Assembly: GCA_964642855.1 (NCBI GenBank)
Contig: CAZXSK010000035.1
Span: 1-43,733, forward strand
Direction of reading: 5' to 3'
Source: CAZXSK01 sp964642855
GTDB taxonomy: Bacteria; Planctomycetota; Phycisphaerae; SM23-33
Length of the DNA: 43,733 nucleotides
Below, in pieces: positions 31,892 through 40,995 of this stretch. Positions within the stretch are counted from its first letter, which is position 1. The number at the start of each line of letters is the position of its first letter. Below the pieces are notes generated by a model, which did no database searches, was not told the origin of the DNA, and saw only the letters and a list, made by a program, of their open reading frames with translations. The position numbers and the translations under genes are program-made.

Positions 31892-34603
31892 TCAGCGATC
31901 GTCGCTGATGGCCCGACGGGCACACTCGGCCAGCGAATCCAGGCCGAAAGGCTTCTGGAGGAACGCGTCGGGTCGATGCTCGCCCGACATCCGGCGGGCG
32001 ACCATTTCCGGCGCATAACCGCTCATGAGAACAATGCGCAGGTCGGGCCGGATCTCCCGCAGCCAACGGATCGAATCCGCACAGTCACAGCCGGGTATCG
32101 TCATGTCCAGAAATGCCACGTCGACCTCGTCGGCGCGCTTGCGAAGCCGGTCGAGGCCTGCGGAGATCGTCCCGGCAGCCAGGACCTCGAAACCGGCCCT
32201 CTCGAGCATAAGCCTCGCCACCCGCTGAACGCCGGTTTCATCATCTACCACCAGCGCGACACCCTCGCCCACCCACGACTGCGTTGGCCTGCCGACCCGA
32301 ACACGACGCGAAGCCGTCCGCGTGCTGGCTGGCAGAAACACCCGGACGGTGGTCCCCTGCTGGAGCTTGCTCTCCAGGCAGATCGCCCCGTGATGCGCCC
32401 GGACAATGCCCTGCACAGCTGCCAGGCCAAGACCGCGCCCCGTGAACTTCGTCGTGAAAAAAGGGTCCAACGCCCGCCGCGCGGTCTCTTCGTCCATGCC
32501 ACTGCCCGTGTCCCGGACCTCCAGAAGTACGCCAGGCCCCTCACGGAACGTCTCAAACACTTGAGCGTGGCTGAGTTGATTCCGGTTGAGCTCCGCTTGG
32601 TCGGTGCGAATGGTGATCGTGCCCCGCGCGTTGTCCAGTGCCTCGGCTGCGTTCATGACCAGGTTCATCAGCATCTGTCGAAGACGGCTTCGGTCGGCGA
32701 AGATCGTCGGAACGGCTTCGCCGAGGTACGTTTCGATGCGAATGTGCTCGGGAAGTGACCGCTCCATCGATTCGCAGAATTCCGAAACCAGATCATTGAT
32801 CCCGAACTCCGACGGCTTGACGTTGGCCTGGCCGGAGTAGGCGAGCATCTGCTCGGTCAGTTCGGCCGCCCGCATGGCTGCCTGCTTGATCTCCAGGAAG
32901 CTCTCGTGTGCAGAAGATTCAGCGGGCGTATCCATCAGCCCCAGATCGGCGTTGCCTACCATCGCCATCAGCAGGTTGTTGAAGTCGTGGGCGACTCCCC
33001 CCGCCAGCAGGCCCAGGCCCTCCAGGTGCTCGCTTTGTCGGACACGGTCCTCCAGCTTCCTGCGATGCTCCTGCACGTTCCGCAACTCGGTGATGTCGTC
33101 GAAGGAGACGACCACCTCCCTGCCATCGGGCTGCTCTCCCGGGATCAACTCGGTGCTGATCAGCAACCAGCGAACGTCGTCCCCCCCGGCCGGAACTCCG
33201 ACGACGAGATTCTCGACCGGCATTTCCGTCCGGAACGTGGTGTGGATGGGATAGTCTTCGGGGGGCAGCGGGGTGCCGTCCTCGCGGACCGCCCGCCAGT
33301 CGTATTCTTCAATATTCAACCCGATCAGCTTGTCTCGCTCTACGCCAAGCAGTTCGCACGCCCGGTCGTTGACGAACCGCACGCCCTTTCCCTCGACTTG
33401 AACCATGATCGCTGCATGGACCGCGTCGAGCATGCGACGGACATGCTCCTCCCGCCGGCAACGCTCGTCTTCCGATCGTTTCTTCTCCGTGATGTCGATG
33501 CCCGAGGTCACCAGGCCGATCACCGTATCATCCTCGGTAAGAATCGGAGTCGAACCGATCCGCCACACCTGCTGGTGCGGGGTGGTCAACTCCCGCTGGC
33601 AGGGCCTGTGGGTCTCCAACGCCTCCCGGGCGGGGCACTCGGGGCAGGGCTCGTCCAGGTCGTACAGCGCCCGGTAGCACGTCTGGCCGAGGATCTCCTT
33701 GCGGGCCATGTCCAGGTGCTGGACCGTCGCCCGGTTGCACCAGAGGATCCGAAGCTGCGGGTCCAGGTAGAAGATCATCTCCTGGAGCGTATCGAGGATC
33801 AGTTCCTTGCGCGGGTTGGCGTCGGCATCCGCTTCGGACGACAGGTCCTGGAAGACCAGCACCGCTCCGTCGACGTCGCCGCGATCGTTGATGATCGGCG
33901 ACGCACTGTCGCCCACGCGGCGGCGGTTCCCGTGGCGGTCGATGAGCACCATGCGGTCCAGCTTGATCGCCTTCTTGTTGCGCAGCACGTCGCCGATCGG
34001 ATCCAGCACCCCCGCCTGGCCGGTGTCCGAAATCACCTGCAGGACCTCCCCGGAGGGCTTGCCCATCGCATCCCGATGGCGATGGCCGGTGACTCTCTCT
34101 GCGGCCTTGTTCATGAACCGCACGTTCCCCTTGCGGTCGGTGGCGATCACCGCGTCGCCGATGCTCTGCAGCGTCGTGTCGTACCAGTCATAGCCCTCCT
34201 GAAGCTTGCGCTGCATGCGGAATTTCAGCAGCGCCACCTCGATGGCGGTCTCCAGGCTTTCGCCCGTGAAGGGCTTGACGACGTACCCGAAGGGTTCGGT
34301 TTCCTTTGCCCGGCTGAGGGTTTGGGTGTCGGCGTAGGCAGTCAGATAAACCACCGGGGTGCCGAACCGATCGTAGATCTGCCGGGCGGCCTGGACCCCG
34401 TCGACCTTGCCCCGGAGCATCACGTCCATCAGCACCAGGTCGGGCTGGTGAGTCGACGTTTCCCCCAGGACCTCCTCGCCGCGAGACACCACGGCCGGGA
34501 CGTCGTACCCCAAGCCCTGGAGCTGCGTCTGGATGTACCGGCCTACGATGGCATCGTCTTCGACGACGAGCACCTTCGCTTTCCCGCTGGGGGCACTGTT
34601 CAT
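31892..34603 (-). CDS. Hybrid histidine kinase: receiver, three PAS, HK, receiver
   Basis: A 903-aa soluble kinase. It starts at ATG 34603, overlapping the stop of the upstream kinase gene (ATGA). Receiver 1 (about 9-130) has acidic residues VVEDDA and phosphoacceptor Asp60 (LVLMDVML). PAS domains follow at about 140-265, 270-380 (with a CPECPAREAL cysteine pair that could bind metal or heme-like ligands; inference) and 395-505. The core has AGGVAHDFNNLL (His539), MNLVMNAAEAL and GRGLGLAAVQGIV. Receiver 2 (about 785-903) has Asp833 (FLDMTIPG) and KPFGLD. A receiver at each end makes it a phosphorelay hub. It converges on kaiC, 93 bases away. No transmembrane segment: cytosolic input. Confidence 0.9.
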   Translation of the reverse strand: MNSAPSGKAKVLVVEDDAIVGRYIQTQLQGLGYDVPAVVSRGEEVLGETSTHQPDLVLMDVMLRGKVDGVQAARQIYDRFGTPVVYLTAYADTQTLSRAKETEPFGYVVKPFTGESLETAIEVALLKFRMQRKLQEGYDWYDTTLQSIGDAVIATDRKGNVRFMNKAAERVTGHRHRDAMGKPSGEVLQVISDTGQAGVLDPIGDVLRNKKAIKLDRMVLIDRHGNRRRVGDSASPIINDRGDVDGAVLVFQDLSSEADADANPRKELILDTLQEMIFYLDPQLRILWCNRATVQHLDMARKEILGQTCYRALYDLDEPCPECPAREALETHRPCQRELTTPHQQVWRIGSTPILTEDDTVIGLVTSGIDITEKKRSEDERCRREEHVRRMLDAVHAAIMVQVEGKGVRFVNDRACELLGVERDKLIGLNIEEYDWRAVREDGTPLPPEDYPIHTTFRTEMPVENLVVGVPAGGDDVRWLLISTELIPGEQPDGREVVVSFDDITELRNVQEHRRKLEDRVRQSEHLEGLGLLAGGVAHDFNNLLMAMVGNADLGLMDTPAESSAHESFLEIKQAAMRAAELTEQMLAYSGQANVKPSEFGINDLVSEFCESMERSLPEHIRIETYLGEAVPTIFADRSRLRQMLMNLVMNAAEALDNARGTITIRTDQAELNRNQLSHAQVFETFREGPGVLLEVRDTGSGMDEETARRALDPFFTTKFTGRGLGLAAVQGIVRAHHGAICLESKLQQGTTVRVFLPASTRTASRRVRVGRPTQSWVGEGVALVVDDETGVQRVARLMLERAGFEVLAAGTISAGLDRLRKRADEVDVAFLDMTIPGCDCADSIRWLREIRPDLRIVLMSGYAPEMVARRMSGEHRPDAFLQKPFGLDSLAECARRAISDDR

Positions 34604-36009
34604 TGAGCTTCTCCCGGGCTGGTATCGAGGGGAAATTCCACAAAGCAGGAGGTCCCGTCTTCCCCTTCTTGCCCCATGCGGCCGTCTAACTGTTCGGCCA
34701 GGATTCCCACCAGTTCCAGGCCCATCGAGGAGGTGCCCGACTCCTCGGCGGGGTTTTCCGGCATACCGATTCCGTCGTCGCTGACGTGGAGGGTCGCGGT
34801 CCCGTCGCGGGTTTCCATCGAGACCCGGATCGTGCCCGGCCGATCGTCCGGGAATGCGTGCTTGAGTGCATTGCTCGCCAGTTCTGTGAGGATCAAGCCC
34901 AAGGGGATCGCCCGGTCAGGGCCGAGAGTGATTTCGCTGGGTGAAACGTGGATCGCTATTCGCTCCGACAGGCCGTAGGTTTGCGCCAGTCCATGGCAGA
35001 CCGACTCGGCGTAGTCCCCGAAAGCAACCTGGCCGACCGAGGACCGATGCAGCAGCGAGTGGACCATGGCGATCGCACGCACGCGGTCTTCGAGGTCGCG
35101 CAGGGCCGATTTCTGGGAATCATCCCCCGCTCTGCTGACCTGCAGGGACAGCAGGCTGGTGATCGTCTGCAGGTTGTTCTTCACCCGGTGATGCAACTCC
35201 CGCAGCAGCACGTCGCGTTCTTCCACCGCCTGGGTGAGGGACTCTTCCGTGCGTTTCCGGCGGGCGATCTCCTGTCGCAGGTTCCTGTTGATTCGGCGCA
35301 GTTCGCGCGTCCGCCGGCTGACGAGTTCCTCCAGTTCATCTCCGCGCTGTCGCAGCTCGAGGGACCGCGTGCGCACCTCGCGAAGTTCCTGCATCGCTCG
35401 TTCCAGGCGGGCTGCCCGATCGGCATCTTTCCCGACGTCACCGGTGTGTCGAAAGTGATGGTTCGCGATTGTCTGCCCGTCGATGACGGCGTGGGGATGG
35501 GCAACAAGGGCCTCCAGCAGAGACTCCGGCGGGAATATCCTGCGGTCGTAGAGACAAAGCGCGCTGCACGGCAGGCCCGAGAGAATCTTCTCCGCCTGGC
35601 GTTCGTAGGCCAGAATGGTGTGCGGATCGACTCCCGCCTGCAGCAGGCAACCAAGCTCTCCTGCCAGGCGCAGCCCGGCGTAGCCCTCCGCCAAAGCAGC
35701 GTGAACCGCCTGCACAAAGCCCCGAAGAACCTCGTCCGGATCGAACCTGCCATCGCGAAGGTAGCCGAGTGATGGGTCGAGGAACCGGACCTGGCCGGCT
35801 TGCGTTGCCTGCTCCAGCCCGAGACGGTCCGCGAGATCCCGGTCGCTGGACTCGTCCAGAATGAGGATAGCCTTCTCCCCGAGAAGCAGCCCGTCGTTGA
35901 CGAATGAGCGAAGGCAGGTATCTCGCTCGCCCAGATCACGATAGAAGAAACATGCGTGGCTTCCGAAACGAAAGCCTTCCACCCCCAGAGCTGTAGCCTG
36001 ACTGGCCAT
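34600..36009 (-). CDS. MEDS-domain HisKA_2 histidine kinase
   Basis: A 469-aa soluble kinase. ATG 36009 is chosen: GGGAAGAGAG precedes it and the MEDS domain starts right after; the open frame upstream is non-coding leader. Residues about 14-170 match MEDS (methanogen/methylotroph DcmR sensory domain): FGSHACFFYRDLGERD, GLLLGEKAILILDES. These domains occur as inputs to kinases and regulators, with ligand unresolved. A coiled coil (about 190-265) connects to a HisKA_2 core: LLRELHHRVKNNLQ with phosphoacceptor His274, then an ATPase with LTELASNALKHAF and SDDGIGMP. HisKA_2 kinases often signal to receivers of stress or light pathways. It is coupled to the double-receiver kinase downstream, which could accept its phosphate. 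Confidence 0.9.
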   Translation of the reverse strand: MASQATALGVEGFRFGSHACFFYRDLGERDTCLRSFVNDGLLLGEKAILILDESSDRDLADRLGLEQATQAGQVRFLDPSLGYLRDGRFDPDEVLRGFVQAVHAALAEGYAGLRLAGELGCLLQAGVDPHTILAYERQAEKILSGLPCSALCLYDRRIFPPESLLEALVAHPHAVIDGQTIANHHFRHTGDVGKDADRAARLERAMQELREVRTRSLELRQRGDELEELVSRRTRELRRINRNLRQEIARRKRTEESLTQAVEERDVLLRELHHRVKNNLQTITSLLSLQVSRAGDDSQKSALRDLEDRVRAIAMVHSLLHRSSVGQVAFGDYAESVCHGLAQTYGLSERIAIHVSPSEITLGPDRAIPLGLILTELASNALKHAFPDDRPGTIRVSMETRDGTATLHVSDDGIGMPENPAEESGTSSMGLELVGILAEQLDGRMGQEGEDGTSCFVEFPLDTSPGEAQ

Positions 36010-36143
36010 CTCTCTTCCCGTCTGGAACTCCCGCGCCGGGTGACCTGCTGTTCCTGTCAGTCTCTCTGCTACGTCGCCCTGCCGGAAACGCCCCCACGTT
36101 CCGCCGCTGCAAGGCGCGCAGAAACAAGCAAAACCCAAAGGAT

Positions 36144-36172
36144 ATTGTACTTGTGGGCGGTGGTCTGGACAA
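36144..36172 (-). promoter_or_regulatory. Candidate sigma-70 promoter for the MEDS kinase operon
   Basis: Minus strand: -35 TTGTCC (36172-36167), 17-base spacer, -10 TACAAT (36149-36144). The start would be near 36137, giving a ~128-base leader. Confidence 0.55.
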
Positions 36173-36253
36173 CAGGAAGGCGCTCGTGGGACCTCGCCCC
36201 GTCTTTCCCGCCACAAAGCTCGCCCGGGCGTGTTGAGCATAGGGACATACCCA

Positions 36254-36266
36254 CCTTCGACGAAGG
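36254..36266 (+). promoter_or_regulatory. Hairpin overlapping the ribosome site
   Basis: CCTTC (36254-36258) pairs with GAAGG (36262-36266) around GAC. The right arm is the start of the Shine-Dalgarno GAAGGAG for the ATG at 36276, so folding would hide it. Confidence 0.35.
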
Positions 36267-36275
36267 AGCTTGGCG

Positions 36276-38639
36276 ATGACACGCACCGCTGCTGCTCATG
36301 TTACATTACTCATTCTATGTACATGCGTTACTTCGCTGCCGGCAGAAGAGGGCGACGCCATGCGAAGCGCACTGGATCCGCCTGCCTGGCAGGATGTGAC
36401 GCTTCGCCTGGTCGGCGCGGTTCCGAGCAAAGACGAAGGGATCGGTGACGATTTACGCATTTTCCTGGCGACACGTGGGGAAAAATGGCGGCCCTACGCC
36501 ATGGGCTTCTGCACTTTCTACGAAGCCGGAAAGCCGACCCACCGCGGCTTGATCATGGATGCCGAGGGCACGCTGGAGGCCGTCCGGGTCGATGGCAACG
36601 CCACCCGGCTGGAGGTGGCGATGGTTCTCAACGATGATCCCTGGGTTACCGGCGGCACGGCTGAGTACACTCTCGACCTCCGCCGTGAGGGAAACCAACT
36701 GACGGGCAGCTACCGCGGGGTGTTCCATCGCAAGGGCGGCAAGCACATGGGCCCCAAGGACGACATCCAGGTCGAGGGCAGGGTGACCGGCCGGATCGAC
36801 GCCAACCCCTGGCCGGGCAAGGTGGACGGCCACAAGCCGCTCAAGCGGGGCGAGCATCCCCGGCTGATCTTCCGCAAGCACGATCTCAAGGCGCTCCGCA
36901 AACGGGCGGAAACCGAGGAAGGCAGGGCGATTCTCAAGCGTCTCCGGCTGGTGCTGGGCGGGGGGGAGGACATGCCCACCCGCTACAACCGGGCGAAGCG
37001 CGCCTATGGCGGGGGGAGCAAGGTCCCGCGGGGCGGGTACACGCTGTGGCACGGCATGGGTTTCGGCATGCTCTACCAGCTCACCGGCGAGCCGAAATAC
37101 GCTGATCTTGCCCGCCGGTGCGTGGAGAAAGCCCGAAAAGGCCAGCGGGATCGCGATCAGCGCTACAGCTACGTTCGTCCGGGGGGCAAGTTGCGCGCGG
37201 GGTCGAGCTATGCCGCCATCGCCATGGCCTACGATCTCTGCTACGACGCCTGGGACGCCGACTACCGCAAGCAGCTCGCCCGGGAAATCCAGAACAAGGT
37301 GTTCAACACGCGGGCACGCAGGGGCAGCAAAGCGCTGGCTGAACCGGTCGCCGCCGGGCTGGTGTTCAATACCCTGGGCGGCCAGCATCATGTGTATTCG
37401 AACCATTACGGCGCGTGGAACGGCGGAGGGGGAACCGCCATCCTTGCGATCCTCGGCGATCCGGGTACCGACGACGAGGTCACGCTGCGGGCCCACCGCG
37501 TGTTCCTGCGTCGCGCCAAGCGGGCGCTGCAGGTGGGCTACGGCGACCGGGCGTATTTCTTCGAAGGGCATCACTGCGGAAGGCTGTCGTCCAACACCGG
37601 ACTGGTCAGCTATCTCCAGGCGCTGAAGGTTGCGCTGGGGCTCGACTACGTGGAGAACTACCAACCCGCCGAGTGGCTGCTGACCAAGTGGCTGTATGAA
37701 CTGCACCGCCAGAACGGCCGGCTGGTGAACAACCAGCGGGGCATGTACGCCTCGGGAGGGTTCGCCCGCGGGGGAATGTCCACGGGCGGCGATTTCTCCC
37801 AGGGGTTCGGCATCGTCACCCCCGAGCACAAACCGGCCGTCAAGTGGTTCTTCAACCACGTGGTCGAGCCCGGAGACGGATCGACCTACGACGCGATCAA
37901 CTACCCGCACCGGGCGGTCTATGCGTTCGTCAATTGGCCGGTGGAGGTGAAGGAGAAGAACCCAGCCGAGATCCTCCCGCCGATCATCTACGACAGCAAG
38001 GCAAGCCAGTACAACTTCCGAAGCCGCTGGAAGAACGAAGCCGACGTGGTCATCAGTTGTCGCTACACGGCCGGGAAGATCTACTGTCTCGGGATGTCGC
38101 CCAAGCTCCCGACCCCGCGGGCGGGCGAGGTCACCCACGCCCGGTGGGGCGACGGCACGGCCGTGGCGTCCATGCGATACTCGCACTGGGGCATCGAGGG
38201 CACCAGTTGCCTCGCGGCGGATCATTCCGGCCTCAGCGGCGCCGACGTGCTGCTGGTGACGCTGCAGGCCGAGAAGCCCGTCGACGACCCCAACGGCCGG
38301 AACGTCGACGATGATTTCCAGCGGAAGGCGTTGCAGAAGCTGCTCAACAAGGCCAAGGCCAAGCCGCGCGACGAGGGCAAGCCCGTGATCCGGCAGTTCG
38401 AGCTGGACAAGGGTCGCCAGGGAACCGCCCGCCTGGCAGAGGTCACCTCCGGGCCGCTCAAGATCAACCTGCTGACGGTCATGCGCAAGGGCGAGCATCC
38501 CGCCATCTCTGCAGCCGGGGAAGGCAACGAGGTGGTCATCACCATCGGCAAGCGGACGATCCGCTACCAGGGCGGGCGGATCGTGCTTGGCAGGAAGGGC
38601 GGTACGTCCTCCGGCAAGGGCGCAACAAAGGGCGGCTGA
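36276..38639 (+). CDS. Exported heparinase II/III / alginate-lyase-like protein
   Basis: A 787-aa protein. ATG 36276 is chosen because GAAGGAG lies eight bases upstream; a TTG six bases earlier is too close. The signal peptide spans about 1-23 (AAAHVTLLILCTCVTSLPA). Residues 25-180 are a beta-rich domain found ahead of the catalytic part in planctomycete relatives. From about 188 (GEHPRLIFRKHDLKALRKRA), an alpha/alpha-toroid of the polysaccharide-lyase type follows: YAAIAMAYDLCYDAW, SNHYGAWNGGG and FEGHHCGRLSSNTGL, the last carrying candidate catalytic His residues. Residues 550-780 form a beta-sandwich. This order (toroid then beta-sheet) is that of heparinase II/III and PL17-like lyases. 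Substrate, probably an acidic polysaccharide, is unproven. Confidence 0.7.
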   Translation: MTRTAAAHVTLLILCTCVTSLPAEEGDAMRSALDPPAWQDVTLRLVGAVPSKDEGIGDDLRIFLATRGEKWRPYAMGFCTFYEAGKPTHRGLIMDAEGTLEAVRVDGNATRLEVAMVLNDDPWVTGGTAEYTLDLRREGNQLTGSYRGVFHRKGGKHMGPKDDIQVEGRVTGRIDANPWPGKVDGHKPLKRGEHPRLIFRKHDLKALRKRAETEEGRAILKRLRLVLGGGEDMPTRYNRAKRAYGGGSKVPRGGYTLWHGMGFGMLYQLTGEPKYADLARRCVEKARKGQRDRDQRYSYVRPGGKLRAGSSYAAIAMAYDLCYDAWDADYRKQLAREIQNKVFNTRARRGSKALAEPVAAGLVFNTLGGQHHVYSNHYGAWNGGGGTAILAILGDPGTDDEVTLRAHRVFLRRAKRALQVGYGDRAYFFEGHHCGRLSSNTGLVSYLQALKVALGLDYVENYQPAEWLLTKWLYELHRQNGRLVNNQRGMYASGGFARGGMSTGGDFSQGFGIVTPEHKPAVKWFFNHVVEPGDGSTYDAINYPHRAVYAFVNWPVEVKEKNPAEILPPIIYDSKASQYNFRSRWKNEADVVISCRYTAGKIYCLGMSPKLPTPRAGEVTHARWGDGTAVASMRYSHWGIEGTSCLAADHSGLSGADVLLVTLQAEKPVDDPNGRNVDDDFQRKALQKLLNKAKAKPRDEGKPVIRQFELDKGRQGTARLAEVTSGPLKINLLTVMRKGEHPAISAAGEGNEVVITIGKRTIRYQGGRIVLGRKGGTSSGKGATKGG

Positions 38640-38657
38640 CACCCGTGGGAAAGGCGC

Positions 38658-38686
38658 CAGCCGCTTACGGCTGCATGTCTTCATGC
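38658..38686 (+). terminator. Tandem hairpins between convergent genes
   Basis: CAGCCG-CTTA-CGGCTG (38658-38673), with an adjoining GCATG-TCTT-CATGC (38673-38686), is followed by a T-rich stretch (38699-38705). It probably ends transcription of the lyase-like gene before the convergent EF-G gene. Confidence 0.45.
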
Positions 38687-38751
38687 TGCCAGAGGTAGTT
38701 CTTTTGTCCCGGGGTCGCCTGGGGCGGTGTCCGCCGGGGGTGGGGCCTGCG

Positions 38752-40845
38752 TTACCGGGCGGCCTGCTTGTCCTGGTCGCGCTTGCGCTCGATGATTTCC
38801 TTGGCGATGCTCTCGGGAACCCGGGCGTAGCGGGCCATCTCCATGGTGAACGTCGCCATGCCCTTCGAGAGGCTGCGGATCACCGTCGCGTAGCCGAACA
38901 TGTTCGCCAGGGGCACCTCGGCGCGGACGATGGTGAAGTTCTCGCGCATTTCGGTTCCCAGGATGATTCCGCGCCGGCTGTTGAGGTCGCCGACGATCGA
39001 TCCCTGGTACTCGTTGGGCGTCTCGACCTCCACGAGCATGACCGGTTCCTGCAGGCAGGGCTTGGATTTGTGGAACGCCTGCTTGAACGCGTCGACCGCT
39101 GCGATCCGGAACGCCATTTCGCTGGAGTCCACGTCGTGGAACGAGCCGTCGTCGAGGGTCATCTTGCAGCCGACGATCTCGTAGCCGGCCAGCGGGCCCT
39201 TTTCCATCGCCTGCTGGAAGCCCTTGGACACCGACGGGATGTACTCCCTCGGAATCCGCCCGCCGGTGATGTTGTCCTCGAACTCGTAGGGGTCCTCGGC
39301 GTCGTCGGGCAGGGGGATCATCTTGCCCACCACGTGGGCGAACTGGCCCGAGCCGCCGGTCTGCTTCTTGTGGCGGTAGTTGTACTCAGCCTCCACCGTC
39401 GGGGCTTCGCGATAGCTCACGTTCGGCGCGCCGACCGTGACGTTGGCCTTGTACTCCCGACGCATCCGCTCGACGTACACGTCGAGGTGCAACTCGCCCA
39501 TGCCCGCGATGACCGTCTCGCCGGTCTCCGGACACGTGGACACGCGGAACGTGGGGTCTTCCTTCATGAACCGGTTCAACGCCTTGGCCATGCGGTCCTG
39601 GTCGGCGGAGCTCTCCGGAATCACCGACAGGCTGATTACCGGATCGGCCACGAAAATGCTCTCCAGCGAGAGGTTCACGCCCTCGCCGCACAGCGTGTCG
39701 CCCGAGGCGCAGTCCACGCCCACCAGCGCCACGATGTCGCCCGGGCGGGCCTCGTCGATCTCCTCGCGGTCGTCGGCGTGCATCCGCACGATCCGCCCCA
39801 CGCGGAGCATCTGGTTCGTTCGCGAGTTGCGGTACGTCTGGCCTTTGCAGATCGTGCCCTGGTAGATCCGCGCGTAGCTGAGCTGGCCGAACGTTTCGTC
39901 GACGATCTTGAAGACCATCGCCACGGCCGGGGCGGTGGGATCGCAGTTCAGGGGCAGTTCGGCGCCTTCGTTGTCATGGTCGCGTGCGAAGGCGGTGCGG
40001 TCCAGCGGGCTGGGCAGGTAGCTGCAGACGGCGTCCATCAGCGGCTGAACGCCCTTGTTCTTGAAGGCCGAGCCCATCATCAGCGGCACGATGTCCAGGT
40101 TGATCGTCGCTTCCTCGATGGTCTCGCGGATCATCTCGAGGGGAACGTCCTGGTCCTCCAGCAGCAGTTCCATCAGCTCGTCGTTGTACATGCTGATCGC
40201 TTCGAGCATGTCGTGACGGGCCTGGGCGGCACGCTTGCTGTACTGGGCGGGTACCTCCGATCGCACGACCTTCTCGCCGCTTGCGCCCTCGAAGGTGATC
40301 GCCTCGAGCGTCACCAGGTCGATCACGCCCTCGAAGTCTTCCCCGGCCCCCATGCTCAATTGAATCGGCACGACGTTGAGCCCCAGCTTCTCGCGAAGGT
40401 CGGTAGCCACGCGCTCGGGATCCGCCCCCGTGCGATCCATCTTGTTGATGAATGCGATGCGCGGCACGCCGTAGCGCTTCATCTGGCGATCGACCGTCAC
40501 CGACTGGCTCTGCACGCCGCCGACGGCGCAGAGGATCATGACGGCCCCGTCCAGCACGCGCAGGGACCGCTCGACCTCCACGGTGAAATCGACGTGCCCG
40601 GGCGTGTCGATCAGGTTGATGTTGTTCTTGCCCCACGCCACGCTCGTAGCGGCCGAGGCAATGGTGATGCCCCGTTCGCGTTCGAGGTCCATGAAGTCCA
40701 TGGTCGCCCCGCCGTCGCCGCCGCGGACCTCCTGCATGCGGTGAATGCGCCCCGCGTAGAAGAGGATCCGCTCGCTGAGGGTCGTCTTGCCCGAGTCGAT
40801 GTGGGCACTGATGCCGATGTTCCTGATCTTGCTCAACCGTTTCAT
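38752..40845 (-). CDS. fusA: Elongation factor G, spdEFG1/mitochondrial-like type
   Basis: A 697-aa translational GTPase that drives ribosomal translocation. G1 AHIDSGKTTLSERILFYAG, switch I RERGITIASAAT, G3 DTPGHVDFT, G4 NKMD and domain IV (SYREAP, KKQTGGSGQFAHV) are all present. The Ser in AHIDSGKTT and the LSERIL continuation resemble spdEFG1 and mitochondrial EF-G1, which occur in planctomycetes, spirochaetes and deltaproteobacteria, rather than the AHIDAGKTT of canonical EF-G. Start ATG 40845 (MKRLSKIRNIGISAH) gives the standard N-terminus but has no good ribosome site. The frame stays open upstream to 41052 and an ATG at 40986 has GAAGG in front, so a 47-residue extension is possible. 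Confidence 0.93.
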   Translation of the reverse strand: MKRLSKIRNIGISAHIDSGKTTLSERILFYAGRIHRMQEVRGGDGGATMDFMDLERERGITIASAATSVAWGKNNINLIDTPGHVDFTVEVERSLRVLDGAVMILCAVGGVQSQSVTVDRQMKRYGVPRIAFINKMDRTGADPERVATDLREKLGLNVVPIQLSMGAGEDFEGVIDLVTLEAITFEGASGEKVVRSEVPAQYSKRAAQARHDMLEAISMYNDELMELLLEDQDVPLEMIRETIEEATINLDIVPLMMGSAFKNKGVQPLMDAVCSYLPSPLDRTAFARDHDNEGAELPLNCDPTAPAVAMVFKIVDETFGQLSYARIYQGTICKGQTYRNSRTNQMLRVGRIVRMHADDREEIDEARPGDIVALVGVDCASGDTLCGEGVNLSLESIFVADPVISLSVIPESSADQDRMAKALNRFMKEDPTFRVSTCPETGETVIAGMGELHLDVYVERMRREYKANVTVGAPNVSYREAPTVEAEYNYRHKKQTGGSGQFAHVVGKMIPLPDDAEDPYEFEDNITGGRIPREYIPSVSKGFQQAMEKGPLAGYEIVGCKMTLDDGSFHDVDSSEMAFRIAAVDAFKQAFHKSKPCLQEPVMLVEVETPNEYQGSIVGDLNSRRGIILGTEMRENFTIVRAEVPLANMFGYATVIRSLSKGMATFTMEMARYARVPESIAKEIIERKRDQDKQAAR

Positions 40846-40861
40846 GACAGCTGTCTCGCGT

Positions 40862-40890
40862 ATATAGGTACAACGTTCCTGGTCAGGTAA
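40862..40890 (-). promoter_or_regulatory. Candidate EF-G promoter
   Basis: Minus strand: -35 TTACCT (40890-40885), 17-base spacer, -10 CTATAT (40867-40862). The start would be about ten bases before ATG 40845, which would make the message nearly leaderless and fit the missing ribosome site. Confidence 0.35.
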
Positions 40891-40973
40891 GCCTCTGGGG
40901 TCGGGGCCGTGAGTCCCGCCATTGCCGGCGAACAGTCCAAGCTTGGCCCCCACGAAGGTGGGTCCCTCGTCCC

Positions 40974-40995
40974 GGCGTTTCGCCATCGAAACGCC
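40974..40995. repeat. 9-bp perfect inverted repeat
   Basis: GGCGTTTCG (40974-40982) and CGAAACGCC (40987-40995) with a CCAT spacer. It coincides with the alternative EF-G start codon at 40986, which would sit in the loop. Confidence 0.5.

Noticed and set aside
38587..40890. 767-codon open frame antisense to EF-G
   Set aside because: EF-G is conserved with certainty on the minus strand; the antisense translation is His/Val/Asp-rich and unlike any protein.
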